Of a stretch of DNA of 37,399 bases, positions 1-8,118 are shown piece after piece; within the stretch, counting starts at the first letter, position 1; each line of letters opens with the position of its first letter. The notes beneath the pieces are model-generated. The model was not told the origin of the DNA, ran no database searches, and worked only from the letters and a program-made list of their open reading frames with translations. The translations under genes were made by a program, and so were the position numbers. The stretch comes from Rubneribacter badeniensis (lineage in GTDB: Bacteria > Actinomycetota > Coriobacteriia > Coriobacteriales > Eggerthellaceae). The stretch covers positions 1 to 37,399 of the forward strand of contig NZ_PPEL01000019.1 of the NCBI RefSeq assembly GCF_002899695.1, read 5' to 3'.

Positions 1-159
1 CCCCAACGCGATCGCCACGCTTCGCCCTCTCGCGCGATCGCCCTTCGCCCGCCCCAAGCGGCATCCCCTTATCGGGCTTCCCCCAACGCAACGAGCACGC
101 GCGACCCCGCGCGCTCGCACTCATCTGTAGCCCGAGAGAGGTAGTCACACGTACGCTGC

Positions 160-355
160 ATGCAGACAATTGGCCGATTTTTGGCCACGAAACCGCATTC
201 TGGCACAATGACTGCGCGCCTTCGCTCCAAAAGCGCGTCCCTTCATAGCGAAAGCCCAGGTCGGCAATTTCGACAGGATCGACGCGCCTTCGAAACGAGC
301 CTGATTCGTGCCAGAACGCGGTTTCGTGGCCAAAAATCAAACGTTTTTCCGCACG
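160..355 (+). repeat. Inverted-repeat element, copy 1
   Basis: The arms 176-206 and 308-338 are reverse complements with one mismatch in 31 positions and enclose 101 bases. Weaker arm similarity continues outward to about 160 and 355. A second copy in the opposite orientation lies at 22156-22349. The two share the arm core (GGCCA, AAACCG, TTCTGGCAC), a near-equal interior length (101 and 100) and an internal block at 249-267 that matches 17 of 19 positions of the other copy. No transposase is encoded inside. It could be a MITE-like element or a folded RNA; the sequence alone does not decide. Confidence 0.8.
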
Positions 356-974
356 AGGGGGGGGGCGTAAAGGGCTTTGGGGTGCAAGGACGCAGAGAGA
401 GTGACGCGCGACGAGAGAGCGCTCTTGGCCTCGCCCACAGTCGGCAGCAGCGAGAATGCCGCACGCAGAGAAAGAAGGTGCGCAAGGGCCGCGCATAAGG
501 CGGGACAGACGGCCAAGGAAAGGCCGGGAGAACGGATCTCGTCCATCGACGGCGATCGCCCGCGCCATTGCGCTCGCACGCGCCCCGGCAACTTCTCCTA
601 CCCCATCGCCTTGCCGTGATCGGCTTCGCGTTCGCGCTCCATCAGGCACCATTCCGCGCCCGATCGAACCGCCCGCCTCGATTCTTTGCGCCAAGCGCGT
701 CTTCGCCAACCCTGCTCGCTTTCATCCGCATCTCGGATCCCTTCTCCAAAATTGTGCGACTGCACAACAAGAGGTGTATTCATCATCGATGCGATTTCCT
801 TTTCATCGGCATGATCGAAAGGAATCTCCCCATATGAGCGTCGGGAATTTACCCATTTGTTAGTTAAATCAGTCTCAATTCACAAAACGATCACGTGTGC
901 CACATATCATTTTCAATCCCTGGTTTTATAATGGCCTCAGCAAACGAAAGGTTCCCCTCCTTTTCAGTTTGCAT

Positions 975-1063
975 CTGCTTTTCCCCTAAAGCAGAGTCGG
1001 TGCCTTCGAGGCACCGCATCATCCCCTCCTTGTGGCCCGGTGGAGCTCCCCTCTCCCCGGGCC
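975..1063. other. Cluster of three hairpins, possible structured RNA
   Basis: Three stem-loops follow each other: 975-981 with 988-994 (7 bp), 998-1004 with 1010-1016 (7 bp, loop TTCGA), and 1034-1040 with 1057-1063 (GGCCCGG/CCGGGCC) with a GGAGCTCC palindrome inside. None is followed by a clear T-run on either strand, so a plain terminator is not the obvious reading. I do not recognise a known riboswitch or ncRNA core. The strand is undetermined. Confidence 0.4.
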
Positions 1064-1243
1064 GATCTGTTTTCCAAGCCTTTGCGGCCAGCACACTCCC
1101 AGCGTTGATGCCTAAAGGTTATGGGACAAAACGGGGTTATGTTTCAAAGCTTGGGAGCTCTGGGACAAAAGGTGGCTATAAGCCAAAACGCGTACCCCGG
1201 TCTTGGTCGCAATCAATATGGTATGTGCATCTGGAATGATCGT

Positions 1244-1702
1244 TCACCGCCTGCGCTCAGCGACCGCGCGGAACTCGCCCCAAACGGCCTCACCTCCGTA
1301 TTCGCTGGGCAATCCGCCCTCCTTTGCCGGCCTCGTTGAGGCCAGGGCGAACAACCCTTCGGCCCCTTCGTCGGTCTTCATCTTGCGCAACATGCCAGCC
1401 TCGCTCATGTCATGCTCGGATTCGGGAAGGCACTCCCGCCAGTCGCTCTCAAGACGATCGGCCAGACGAAGGCCATTAGCCAAAAGCGCGTCCAGCTCAA
1501 ATCGAAATCGATACGGCGCACTTCGGCATGCAAACTGCCCCTCGAATCGCGGACAGAGCGGACAGCGTCGAAAAGAAAAGGCCGGGAACCCTGAACGAGT
1601 GACCCGGCCCCACACTTGGACCGCATCGCACAATGAAGCGGTCGCCTTTGTCGCATCGGATTGCAAAGCGCGACAGAGCAAGAAAGGCACCGCCACGCGC
1701 AC
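1244..1702 (-). CDS. Possible hypothetical protein (C-terminal part coding-like)
   Basis: I do not recognise this protein. The last about 85 codons look genuinely coding: G/C-rich third positions and a balanced composition rich in Glu, Leu and Ala. The first about 65 residues are less convincing, contain CPLCPRF, and have no good ribosome-binding site in front. The true start may therefore lie further in, or the frame may be the remnant of a longer gene. It lies just downstream of galU on the same strand with a 34-base gap. No domain, signal peptide or membrane segment is evident. It may also be a chance ORF. Confidence 0.35.
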   Translation of the reverse strand: MRVAVPFLLCRALQSDATKATASLCDAVQVWGRVTRSGFPAFSFRRCPLCPRFEGQFACRSAPYRFRFELDALLANGLRLADRLESDWRECLPESEHDMSEAGMLRKMKTDEGAEGLFALASTRPAKEGGLPSEYGGEAVWGEFRAVAERRR

Positions 1703-1736
1703 AATCGCACGCGCTTCGCGCGAAGCGCGTGCTCGT

Positions 1737-2555
1737 TTATTGCGCGGCGTTCTTCCTGGCGAACAGCACGTTGTTCGTCTCGAGCCAGCTTTCCACCGTG
1801 CCGGTGTCGAAGCCGTCGGCCGGGTCGATCACGAGCGCGTACATCTCCTCCTCGCGCAGCACCGCGTCGAGCGCGTCCGTCAGCTGGATCTCGCCGCCCA
1901 CGCCGGGCTGCACGTCGGCTAGAAGCTCCATCACGCGCGGCGACAGCAGATAGCGTCCGAACACCGCCAGATTCGACGGCGCGTCCTCAAGCGCCGGCTT
2001 CTCCACCAGCGCGTCCACCTTCCACACGTCGTCGGCCACCGCCGCGCCTGCGATCACGCCGAAGCGGCTCACCTGGTCGTCCGGCACCGGCATCACGGCG
2101 ATCACGCTCGCGCCGCCGTGCGCGTCGGACACCTCCTGCATGCGCGGCAGCATCTTGTTGTCGGGCACCAGCACGTCGCCCAGCAGCACGTAGAACGGCT
2201 CGTCGCCGGTCTTCTCGTGCGCGCAGCGCACGGCATGGCCCAGCCCCAGCGCCTCGTCTTGGTACACGTAGCTCACGTTGTAGGAGCCCACCTGCTCCAC
2301 GAGGTCGGCGTACTTGTCCTTGCCGCGGGCGCGCAGCGTGGCCACCAGCTGCGGGTTCGGGCTGAAATGCTCCTCGATGGCCTTCTTCTCGCGACTGTTG
2401 ATGATGACCACCTCGTCGGCGGCCGACGCCAGTCCCTCCTCCACCACGTACTGGATGGCGGGGCGGTCGACGACGAGCAGCATCTCCTTCGGCTGCGCTT
2501 TCGTCGCGGGCAGGAAGCGCGTGCCGAGGCCGGCTGCGGGAATGAGTGCTTTCAT
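1737..2555 (-). CDS. galU: UTP-glucose-1-phosphate uridylyltransferase
   Basis: Makes UDP-glucose from UTP and glucose-1-phosphate in the cytoplasm, feeding cell-envelope glycan synthesis. The 272-residue product has the nucleotidyltransferase signature at the N-terminus (IPAAGLGTRFLPATKAQPKE), the YVYQDEALGLGHAV block of GalU proteins near residue 105, and ends at normal family length. The frame stays open another 32 codons upstream, but the start at 2555 is preferred: the protein then begins MKALIPAAG, as in the family, and AAAGG stands 9 bases upstream. A 10-bp hairpin and an extended -10 box lie in front, suggesting its own promoter. It is apparently monocistronic. Confidence 0.95.
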   Translation of the reverse strand: MKALIPAAGLGTRFLPATKAQPKEMLLVVDRPAIQYVVEEGLASAADEVVIINSREKKAIEEHFSPNPQLVATLRARGKDKYADLVEQVGSYNVSYVYQDEALGLGHAVRCAHEKTGDEPFYVLLGDVLVPDNKMLPRMQEVSDAHGGASVIAVMPVPDDQVSRFGVIAGAAVADDVWKVDALVEKPALEDAPSNLAVFGRYLLSPRVMELLADVQPGVGGEIQLTDALDAVLREEEMYALVIDPADGFDTGTVESWLETNNVLFARKNAAQ

Positions 2556-2580
2556 GGGCGAACCTTTCTCAAAGCATACG

Positions 2581-2606
2581 CAGGGCGTCGAGAAAGCGAC
2601 GCCCTG
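2581..2606 (-). promoter_or_regulatory. Hairpin in the galU leader
   Basis: A perfect 10-bp inverted repeat (2581-2590 with 2597-2606, loop of 6) sits between the predicted galU transcription start and its start codon. No T-run follows it, so it is more likely a leader structure or mRNA stabiliser than a terminator. Confidence 0.45.
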
Positions 2607-2622
2607 TCCATCACGTTCGTTT

Positions 2623-2628
2623 ATTGTA
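2623..2628 (-). promoter_or_regulatory. Extended -10 promoter of galU
   Basis: On the minus strand this reads TGCTACAAT, a TACAAT -10 box with the TG extension. No good -35 is visible. The same 14-base string (TTTATTGTAGCACG on the plus strand) occurs in front of metG at about 27861-27874. Confidence 0.55.
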
Positions 2629-2655
2629 GCACGGCGCAACCGCACGGCCATGCCG

Positions 2656-2938
2656 ACCGTCGAAAGCGCATCTGCGCGCGCCGCAGCTCACAACGCCGCG
2701 CCGCGCCCTCTGGCGCGCCGGCCGAAAGGCACCGCGCCTCGGTGCGCGGATGCGCGCGGGCGATGCGCTTTCGGTAGGCGCACCAGCCGAAAGGCGCTGC
2801 GTCCCAGCGCGGCAAGACCGCGAGCGTCCCAGACCTCCGCGCTGGCACGACAGCACGGCGCGCATCCTGCGACGAGCCCCGCCCGCCGCCGAGACAGCCC
2901 ACACCTGCGCCCGCTCCGCGCCGGCTCGGTCGCGCCGC
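2656..2938. other. GC-rich intergenic stretch
   Basis: About 280 bases between ccmD and galU with no supported gene. It is very GC-rich and contains repeated GCCGAAAGGC motifs at about 2719 and 2788 that can form local hairpins. It probably holds the end of the ccm transcript, but no terminator with a T-run is visible. Confidence 0.5.
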
Positions 2939-3133
2939 TCAGCGCGCCGTCTTCGCGTTCCTCTCGGCCAGCGCCTCCTCGAGAACGGCCATCTGCGCCT
3001 CGGACTTCTTCATGCCGCGCATGACGATGAACACGTACACGAGCAGCGCCAGCCAGATGAGCGCGTACGCCGCGATGATGTAGGGGGCCGACGGCAAGAT
3101 GGTGCTGTAGATCTCGGCAAGAACCTCGTTCAT
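2939..3133 (-). CDS. ccmD: CcmD-like small heme-exporter subunit
   Basis: A 64-residue protein with one N-terminal membrane segment (about residues 15-37) followed by a basic, then acidic-helical tail, the layout of CcmD. CcmD is known to bind CcmC and assist release of heme-loaded CcmE. Identity rests on size, topology, the VFIVMRGMKKSE stretch after the membrane span and its position as last gene of the ccm cluster. The start is supported by AAGGAG placed 7 bases upstream. It follows ccmC after about 170 bases. CcmD proteins are poorly conserved, so sequence alone would not prove the assignment. Confidence 0.75.
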   Translation of the reverse strand: MNEVLAEIYSTILPSAPYIIAAYALIWLALLVYVFIVMRGMKKSEAQMAVLEEALAERNAKTAR

Positions 3134-3305
3134 GACTGCTCCTTATTCGCGAATCCCGTTCACATGAAAACAACCGTCGCCCGCCGCTCCCTGTGCGCCA
3201 CGCGCCCTGTGCAGCTGAAACGACACGCAAAGCTGCGGGGGGCGCATCGCGGCCCCGCGCCGCAACGCGCGGCTTCGAGGCCGGGGCGCGGACGACGGCG
3301 AGACG

Positions 3306-4076
3306 TCAATCCTCCAACTGCTCCTTCATGGCCTCCACCCGTTGCGCCAACCGCACTTGACGGAAACGCAGACGGTACAGGCCGAAGCCCACCATGCACA
3401 TGCCCGCCATCACCACGGCCACCGTCATGCCCATGTCGGCAGACATGCCGCCCTCACGCAGCACGACAGGATGGATGCTCGAGGGGATGAGCCGGGTCAC
3501 CATGTAGCAGATCGGCACGTCCACCAGCGCGATGACGCTGATGACGGCCGCATAGGTCGCGCGGCGCTCGGGCTCGTCGATGGCGCTGCGCAGCACGAAG
3601 TACGCGATGACGACGAGCATGAGGATGAGGTAGGTGGTCAAACGCGGCTCCCACGTCCACCACACGCCCCACTCGAAGCGCGTCCACATCTCGCCCGTAA
3701 CCATCGTGCACACCACGAACAGAAGCGCTATCTCCATGCCGATCTTCGAGCACGTGTCGAAACGCTGCTCCTTGGTCATGAGAAACCGTATGGCGTAGTA
3801 TCCCGCGAACGCAAGCGATGCGAACGACACGATGGCCACCGGCATGTGGAAGTAGAAGATCTTCTGCGACAGCAGCAGCTTGGACGACACCATCTGGCCG
3901 CCGATGAGCTCCACGCCGTCAACCGCCGCGCCGTTCACCGGTCCCGCGTAGAAAAACGCCATCAGAAAGCCGATGGTGGTGAGCACCGCTCCCGCCAAGA
4001 GCATCCACGGCGCGATGCGGTCGGGCCATTGCCCCGCCTCGGGCAGCTTCGCCGCCCTCCTCTTCGTTTCGGACAT
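3306..4076 (-). CDS. ccmC: Heme exporter / heme-handling protein CcmC
   Basis: Integral membrane protein of cytochrome c maturation System I that presents heme to CcmE on the outer face. The 256 residues contain six membrane segments and the tryptophan-rich heme-binding motif (WGVWWTWEPRLT) near residue 140. Flanking histidines in FHMPVA and SSIHP correspond to the known axial-ligand histidines of the family. The usual Asp of the WWD motif is replaced by Glu-Pro (WEPR versus WDAR). The start is supported by an AAGGGA-type site. It is followed by ccmD and preceded by ccmB with about 95 bases between. Confidence 0.92.
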   Translation of the reverse strand: MSETKRRAAKLPEAGQWPDRIAPWMLLAGAVLTTIGFLMAFFYAGPVNGAAVDGVELIGGQMVSSKLLLSQKIFYFHMPVAIVSFASLAFAGYYAIRFLMTKEQRFDTCSKIGMEIALLFVVCTMVTGEMWTRFEWGVWWTWEPRLTTYLILMLVVIAYFVLRSAIDEPERRATYAAVISVIALVDVPICYMVTRLIPSSIHPVVLREGGMSADMGMTVAVVMAGMCMVGFGLYRLRFRQVRLAQRVEAMKEQLED

Positions 4077-4170
4077 ACCATCCCTTCTCTCTCGAAACCG
4101 ACCGCAGAAGCGCGGTCGATCCTCACCCGCATCCGACGTTCCGGCAGCCGAGACGCCGCCGAAGCGAACG

Positions 4171-4923
4171 CTAGGCGCTGATCACGAAATCGTACAGAAC
4201 CCAGCCGAGCAGCAGCATGATCACATCGTAGCCGCCGGCCAGCACAAGCGACTGGAAGAACACGTCCAGGTACCCGTCCGACCCCACCACGACCGCCGTC
4301 GTCGCCGACGCGCACGCGTACAGAAGCGGGAAGATCAGCGGCACGAACAGCACCGCCAGCATCACGTCCTTTCCGCGCGTGTTCACCGTGATGGTGGACA
4401 AGAGCGTGCCGATGCCCGCCATGCCCACCGTCCCCACGAAAAGCGGCGCCACGATGAGGCCGAAGCTCTCCGACGGCGACACCGACGTGAGGAAGAAGAA
4501 ATAGAACAGCGGCACGGAGATAACCTCCACCGCCAGCAGAAACAGCAGATTCGACGTCGCCTTCGCCAGAAAGACCACCGAGCGATCGAGCGGCACCAAG
4601 AGGATGCCCTCCAAACAGCCCTGCTCCTTCTCATGGCCAAACGAGCGGTTCAACCCCAGAAGCGACGTGAACACGATGAGCGCCCACAGAAGGCCGCCCG
4701 CCACCTGCAGCACGTCGAGCGCTTGCGCGGTCTGCCCGAGCGCCGCGCCGTACACGATGAGCACGAGCAGCGCGTAGATGCCCATCGACGTGAGCATCTC
4801 CTTCGTGCGGAACTCCTGCTCCAAATCCTTGCGCAAAAGCGTCTTGTACTGCTGGAACGTCGAGGGCTTCCTCAACGCCACACCGCCCGCCGTGCGCACG
4901 TCCACGCCCTTCCCGCTCGCCAT
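4171..4923 (-). CDS. ccmB: ABC transporter membrane subunit CcmB
   Basis: Membrane subunit of the CcmAB(C) complex of System I, which uses ATP to release heme-loaded CcmE. It has 250 residues: a cytoplasmic N-terminus with the conserved LLRKDLEQEFRTKEML stretch, then about six membrane spans, including GHEKEQGCLEGILLVPLDRS in the conserved loop. Its ATG directly follows the ccmA stop codon (TAGATG), so the two are almost certainly translationally coupled. Length and topology match the family. Confidence 0.93.
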   Translation of the reverse strand: MASGKGVDVRTAGGVALRKPSTFQQYKTLLRKDLEQEFRTKEMLTSMGIYALLVLIVYGAALGQTAQALDVLQVAGGLLWALIVFTSLLGLNRSFGHEKEQGCLEGILLVPLDRSVVFLAKATSNLLFLLAVEVISVPLFYFFFLTSVSPSESFGLIVAPLFVGTVGMAGIGTLLSTITVNTRGKDVMLAVLFVPLIFPLLYACASATTAVVVGSDGYLDVFFQSLVLAGGYDVIMLLLGWVLYDFVISA

Positions 4924-5652
4924 CTACGCCACCCCCATGCCCACCGTCGAGCGGTACAGGGCCGAGAACTCGTCGAGATCGAACGCGTCCTTCTCGTCGA
5001 AGGCCACCACGCGGCCCTTCGCCAGCACGAGCGCATGCGTGCACATGGCAAAGCCCTTCTGCAAATCGTGGCTCACCATGACGAACGTGCGACCCTCGCG
5101 CTGCCGTTCGATGAGCTCGTCGAAGATCTCCACCGCGTGCGGGTCGAGGCCCGAATAAGGCTCGTCCAAAAACACCACGTCGGGGTCGTGGACGAGCGCA
5201 CGGGCGATGGAGAGGCGCTGCGTCATGCCGCGCGAGAACGTGCGCACCACGTCGAGGCGGCGGTGCTTGAGCTCCACCGCCTCGAGCAGGTCGAGAACGC
5301 GCGCCTCAGGCTCGACCACCCCGTAGAGGCGCGCGTAGATCATAAGGTTCTGCTCTGCCGTGAGATCCGGATAGAGCATGGAGTTGTGCGAGATGAGGCC
5401 GATGTGGTCGCGCGCCCGGTCAGGCTCTTCCTTCAAGTCCACACCCATGAGCGTGGCCGTGCCGGACGTCGCACGGGACAGCGTGGACAGCATGCGCAAA
5501 AGCGTCGTCTTCCCCGCCCCATTCGGGCCGAAGATGGAGAGAAACGCCCCCTTCGGCACCGAGATCGTCACGTTGTCGACGGCCTTGCGGTTGCCGAACA
5601 CCTTCGAGAGCTTCTTGGTTTCTATCGCGGCGACCGCGCTGCCCACGCCCAC
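4924..5652 (-). CDS. ccmA: Cytochrome c biogenesis ATP-binding protein CcmA
   Basis: ATPase of the CcmABCD complex. The 242 residues show Walker A (GPNGAGKTT, about residues 39-47), a signature loop FSRGMTQRLSIARAL, Walker B (VVFLDEP) and the H-loop MVSHD. The signature is SRGM rather than the usual LSGGQ, as in other CcmA proteins. It starts at a GTG one base after the ccmF stop, with a GAAGAAGGG site inside the end of ccmF, so it is coupled to ccmF on one side and ccmB on the other. Confidence 0.93.
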   Translation of the reverse strand: MGVGSAVAAIETKKLSKVFGNRKAVDNVTISVPKGAFLSIFGPNGAGKTTLLRMLSTLSRATSGTATLMGVDLKEEPDRARDHIGLISHNSMLYPDLTAEQNLMIYARLYGVVEPEARVLDLLEAVELKHRRLDVVRTFSRGMTQRLSIARALVHDPDVVFLDEPYSGLDPHAVEIFDELIERQREGRTFVMVSHDLQKGFAMCTHALVLAKGRVVAFDEKDAFDLDEFSALYRSTVGMGVA

Positions 5653-5653
5653 G

Positions 5654-8044
5654 TCAGCCCTTCTTCCCGCCCTCGTCGTCGGCAGACGCGTCTTCAGCCC
5701 CGTCGTCGCCGGAAGAGGCCGTCACCACCACAGCGCGCTCCTCCACGACCGTCCGAGCGCCGTCGCTTTCGACCGACGCCTCGTACGATGCGGCCACCAC
5801 GACGCTGTCCGTGTCGCCGGAAACCGCCTTCTTCGCCTTCGCCTCGAGGCGCGCCTCCTCGTCCTCGACGCCCGCGAGCTTGCGGCTCGCGCCGCGCCGC
5901 CCGAAGGTCGACACCACGATGCCCGCCATGAGCAGGAAGAAGCCCGCCCACACGAACGAGATGAGGGGGTTCACCCGCACGTCCATGGAGAAGTCGCCCT
6001 CGGTGTTCACACCGCGGTACACCACGAACAGGTCCTCGGTCGGGAAGGAGATCACGCTGGCCACGAGCTTTTGCTGCTGGGTGGACTGCACAAGCTGCAC
6101 GGTCGGGTCCACCGTGCCGAGCGCTTGGCCGTCCTTCTGCACGTCGAAGCGGACGGTGTAGAGGATGTCGTCGCCGTTGTCCTGCGGCTCCACGGAGTTG
6201 CCGGTGTAGGTGAGCGTGAAGTCCTGGATGGCGAAGGGGGCCGCTGCCGTGTCCGTCTCCTCGTCGTAATCGATGTAGCCCACGCGCTCGGTCACGTACA
6301 TGGACGAGCCGATGAGGCCCACGAGGATGACCGCCATGCCGAGGTGCGCCACGAAGCCGCCGAACGTGGACGCGCGGTTCACGAGCAAGCCCCACGCGGC
6401 CGCAAGCGCATTGCCGCCGTGGCCCTTCTGATAGCCGCGGATGGTGCGGCCCAGCATGAACAGCGAGTTGAAGAACAGCACGCTCGCCACGAAGAAGCCC
6501 ACGACCGCCAGCCCGTTGTAGTACCACGACGGGTTGAGGACGCTCAGCATCTCCTCGGCCGAAGCGTCGCCCGAGGCCGCCAAACCGGTGTAGTAGTCGA
6601 GGTTGGCGTTGTAGCTGGGCAGGAGGTACGTCGCGAAGTACACCATGAGCACTGCGAACAGCGCGAGCGCGAGCACGCCCGGAACGCGCGCGCGCTTCCA
6701 AAACTGCTTGCCTTCGGTGCGGCCCCACGAAAGGAGCGGGCACACGGCCAAGATGGCCAGGTACACCACGCCGAGCGGGCGCGCGATGGCGTCGTAGGTG
6801 CCGGTGGAGACGGTTTGCCCGCCCAACGGCAGCCACGGCCACGAGGGCAGCGCCGAGGCCACGGTCAGGTACGTCAGAAGCAGCGTGAACACCACCATGA
6901 TGACGTTGTTGAAGTAGTAGGCGGCGTCCTTCGACGCCATGCTCTCCACGTCGTCGGAACCTGCGGCGGCCGGGCCGAAGCTTCTCCACCGCACGACCAA
7001 CCCCACGATACCGGCCAGCACCGACAGGCCGATGAGCGCGCCGAACAGCACGAGCGACACCGGATCGCCCTCGAAGGCGTGCACCGACTGCACAAGCCCC
7101 GAACGCGAGATGAACGTGCCCACGATGACGAACGAGAACGTCAGGCACGCGCACATCACCGACCAGCGCTTGAACGCGCCGCGCTGGCGGTACACCGTGA
7201 AGCTGTGGATGAGCGCCACGCCCACGAGCCACGACAGCAAACTCGCGTTCTCAACGGGGTCCCAACCCCAGTAGCCGCCCCAGCCGAGCACGACGTAGGC
7301 CCACACGGCGCCCAAGCCGATGCCGATGCCGAGGAACAGCCACGAGAACAGCGCGTAGCGCTGCGAGCGCACCACCCACTCCTTGGAGGGATCGTTCACG
7401 ATGAGCGCCGCGATGGCGTACGCGAACGGGATGGTGAGGCCCGCATAGCCCACGAACAGGGTGGGCGGGTGGATGGCCATGGCCCAGTGCTCCAAAAGCG
7501 TGTTCATGCCGAACAGCGACGCGGCGGACGTGAGGTTGCCCGAGGCGTCGAAGTACTTGGCCGGAGTGGCCGTGAAGGGCATGTTGCTCTCGGAGAACAG
7601 AAGCACGCACACGAACGCGGCGAGCACGACCTGCGAGACGAGCAGCGCCATGGCGTCGAGGCGTTTGGGAGCCTTGAGGTTGCGCGCCGCCACCACCGCG
7701 TTGAACACGGCGATGAGCCACGCCCAGAACAGAAGCGAGCCCTGTCGTCCCGCCCACAGGCCCGCGAGCTTGTAGAGCCAGGCGAAGTCGCCCGAGGCGT
7801 CGCTGTGGTAGTTGAGGACGTACTCGATGGTCATGTCGCCGGTCATGAAGCAGTACACGAGGATGCCGCAGCACACCGTGAGCCCCGCAAGCGACAGGAA
7901 CACGGCGATGTGACCCGCCCATGTGAGCGTTTCGCCGAGATCGCGTTTACGCTTGCGCATAAGCGCGCCCGCGACGAGGCACACGGCGGACACGGCGACG
8001 CCGGCGAAGGCGACGAGCAGTCCGATCAATCCGAATGTTGACAT
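5654..8044 (-). CDS. ccmF: Heme lyase subunit CcmF
   Basis: Large membrane protein that transfers heme from CcmE to apocytochrome c outside the membrane. The 796 residues include a WWD heme-binding motif (GGYWGWDPVENASLLSWL, near residue 255), IHPPTLFVGY and HLGMAVILVG histidine segments, and about 14-15 membrane spans. It is longer than the roughly 650 residues of well-known proteobacterial CcmF. The excess is partly a soluble C-terminal tail after the last span (about residues 715-796), rich in Ala, Asp and Glu and ending GGKKG. It lies 74 bases after ccmE and is coupled to ccmA. Confidence 0.94.
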   Translation of the reverse strand: MSTFGLIGLLVAFAGVAVSAVCLVAGALMRKRKRDLGETLTWAGHIAVFLSLAGLTVCCGILVYCFMTGDMTIEYVLNYHSDASGDFAWLYKLAGLWAGRQGSLLFWAWLIAVFNAVVAARNLKAPKRLDAMALLVSQVVLAAFVCVLLFSESNMPFTATPAKYFDASGNLTSAASLFGMNTLLEHWAMAIHPPTLFVGYAGLTIPFAYAIAALIVNDPSKEWVVRSQRYALFSWLFLGIGIGLGAVWAYVVLGWGGYWGWDPVENASLLSWLVGVALIHSFTVYRQRGAFKRWSVMCACLTFSFVIVGTFISRSGLVQSVHAFEGDPVSLVLFGALIGLSVLAGIVGLVVRWRSFGPAAAGSDDVESMASKDAAYYFNNVIMVVFTLLLTYLTVASALPSWPWLPLGGQTVSTGTYDAIARPLGVVYLAILAVCPLLSWGRTEGKQFWKRARVPGVLALALFAVLMVYFATYLLPSYNANLDYYTGLAASGDASAEEMLSVLNPSWYYNGLAVVGFFVASVLFFNSLFMLGRTIRGYQKGHGGNALAAAWGLLVNRASTFGGFVAHLGMAVILVGLIGSSMYVTERVGYIDYDEETDTAAAPFAIQDFTLTYTGNSVEPQDNGDDILYTVRFDVQKDGQALGTVDPTVQLVQSTQQQKLVASVISFPTEDLFVVYRGVNTEGDFSMDVRVNPLISFVWAGFFLLMAGIVVSTFGRRGASRKLAGVEDEEARLEAKAKKAVSGDTDSVVVAASYEASVESDGARTVVEERAVVVTASSGDDGAEDASADDEGGKKG

Positions 8045-8118
8045 GCGCTATCCTTTCGGACGGCGGCGGGCGAAGGCCCGCCGCCCCTCGAATTCCAATA
8101 CGGAGGCACGCGCGAGGC

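Larger units (their letters stand above)
1..1243. other. Gene-free stretch
   Basis: I see no ORF here with both a plausible ribosome-binding site and protein-like composition; the open frames are short, arginine-rich and overlap each other on both strands, as expected for random GC-rich DNA. The stretch holds one copy of the inverted-repeat element (160-355) and a cluster of three hairpins (975-1063). Beyond that, the 10-mer TGGGACAAAA occurs twice, at 1122-1131 and 1161-1170. Confidence 0.6.

Noticed and set aside
1-600. Repeated GCGATCGC-like octamers as HIP1-type repeats
   Set aside because: Only a few occurrences in this very GC-rich window; not above what composition would give by eye.
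975-1063. Cobalamin, Moco or THF riboswitch
   Set aside because: None of the conserved core strings of those classes could be found around the hairpins, and no gene start follows closely.
895-1239. 114-codon plus-strand ORF
   Set aside because: No ribosome-binding site, runs through the three hairpins, composition not protein-like.
3973-5931. 652-codon plus-strand frame across the ccm genes
   Set aside because: Antisense shadow of ccmB, ccmA and the end of ccmF, with Arg/His-rich composition.
5378-8041. Very long plus-strand open frame (887 codons) across ccmF and ccmA
   Set aside because: It is the antisense of ccmF/ccmA, rich in His, Arg and Glu with no domain; long antisense frames are expected in GC-rich genes.
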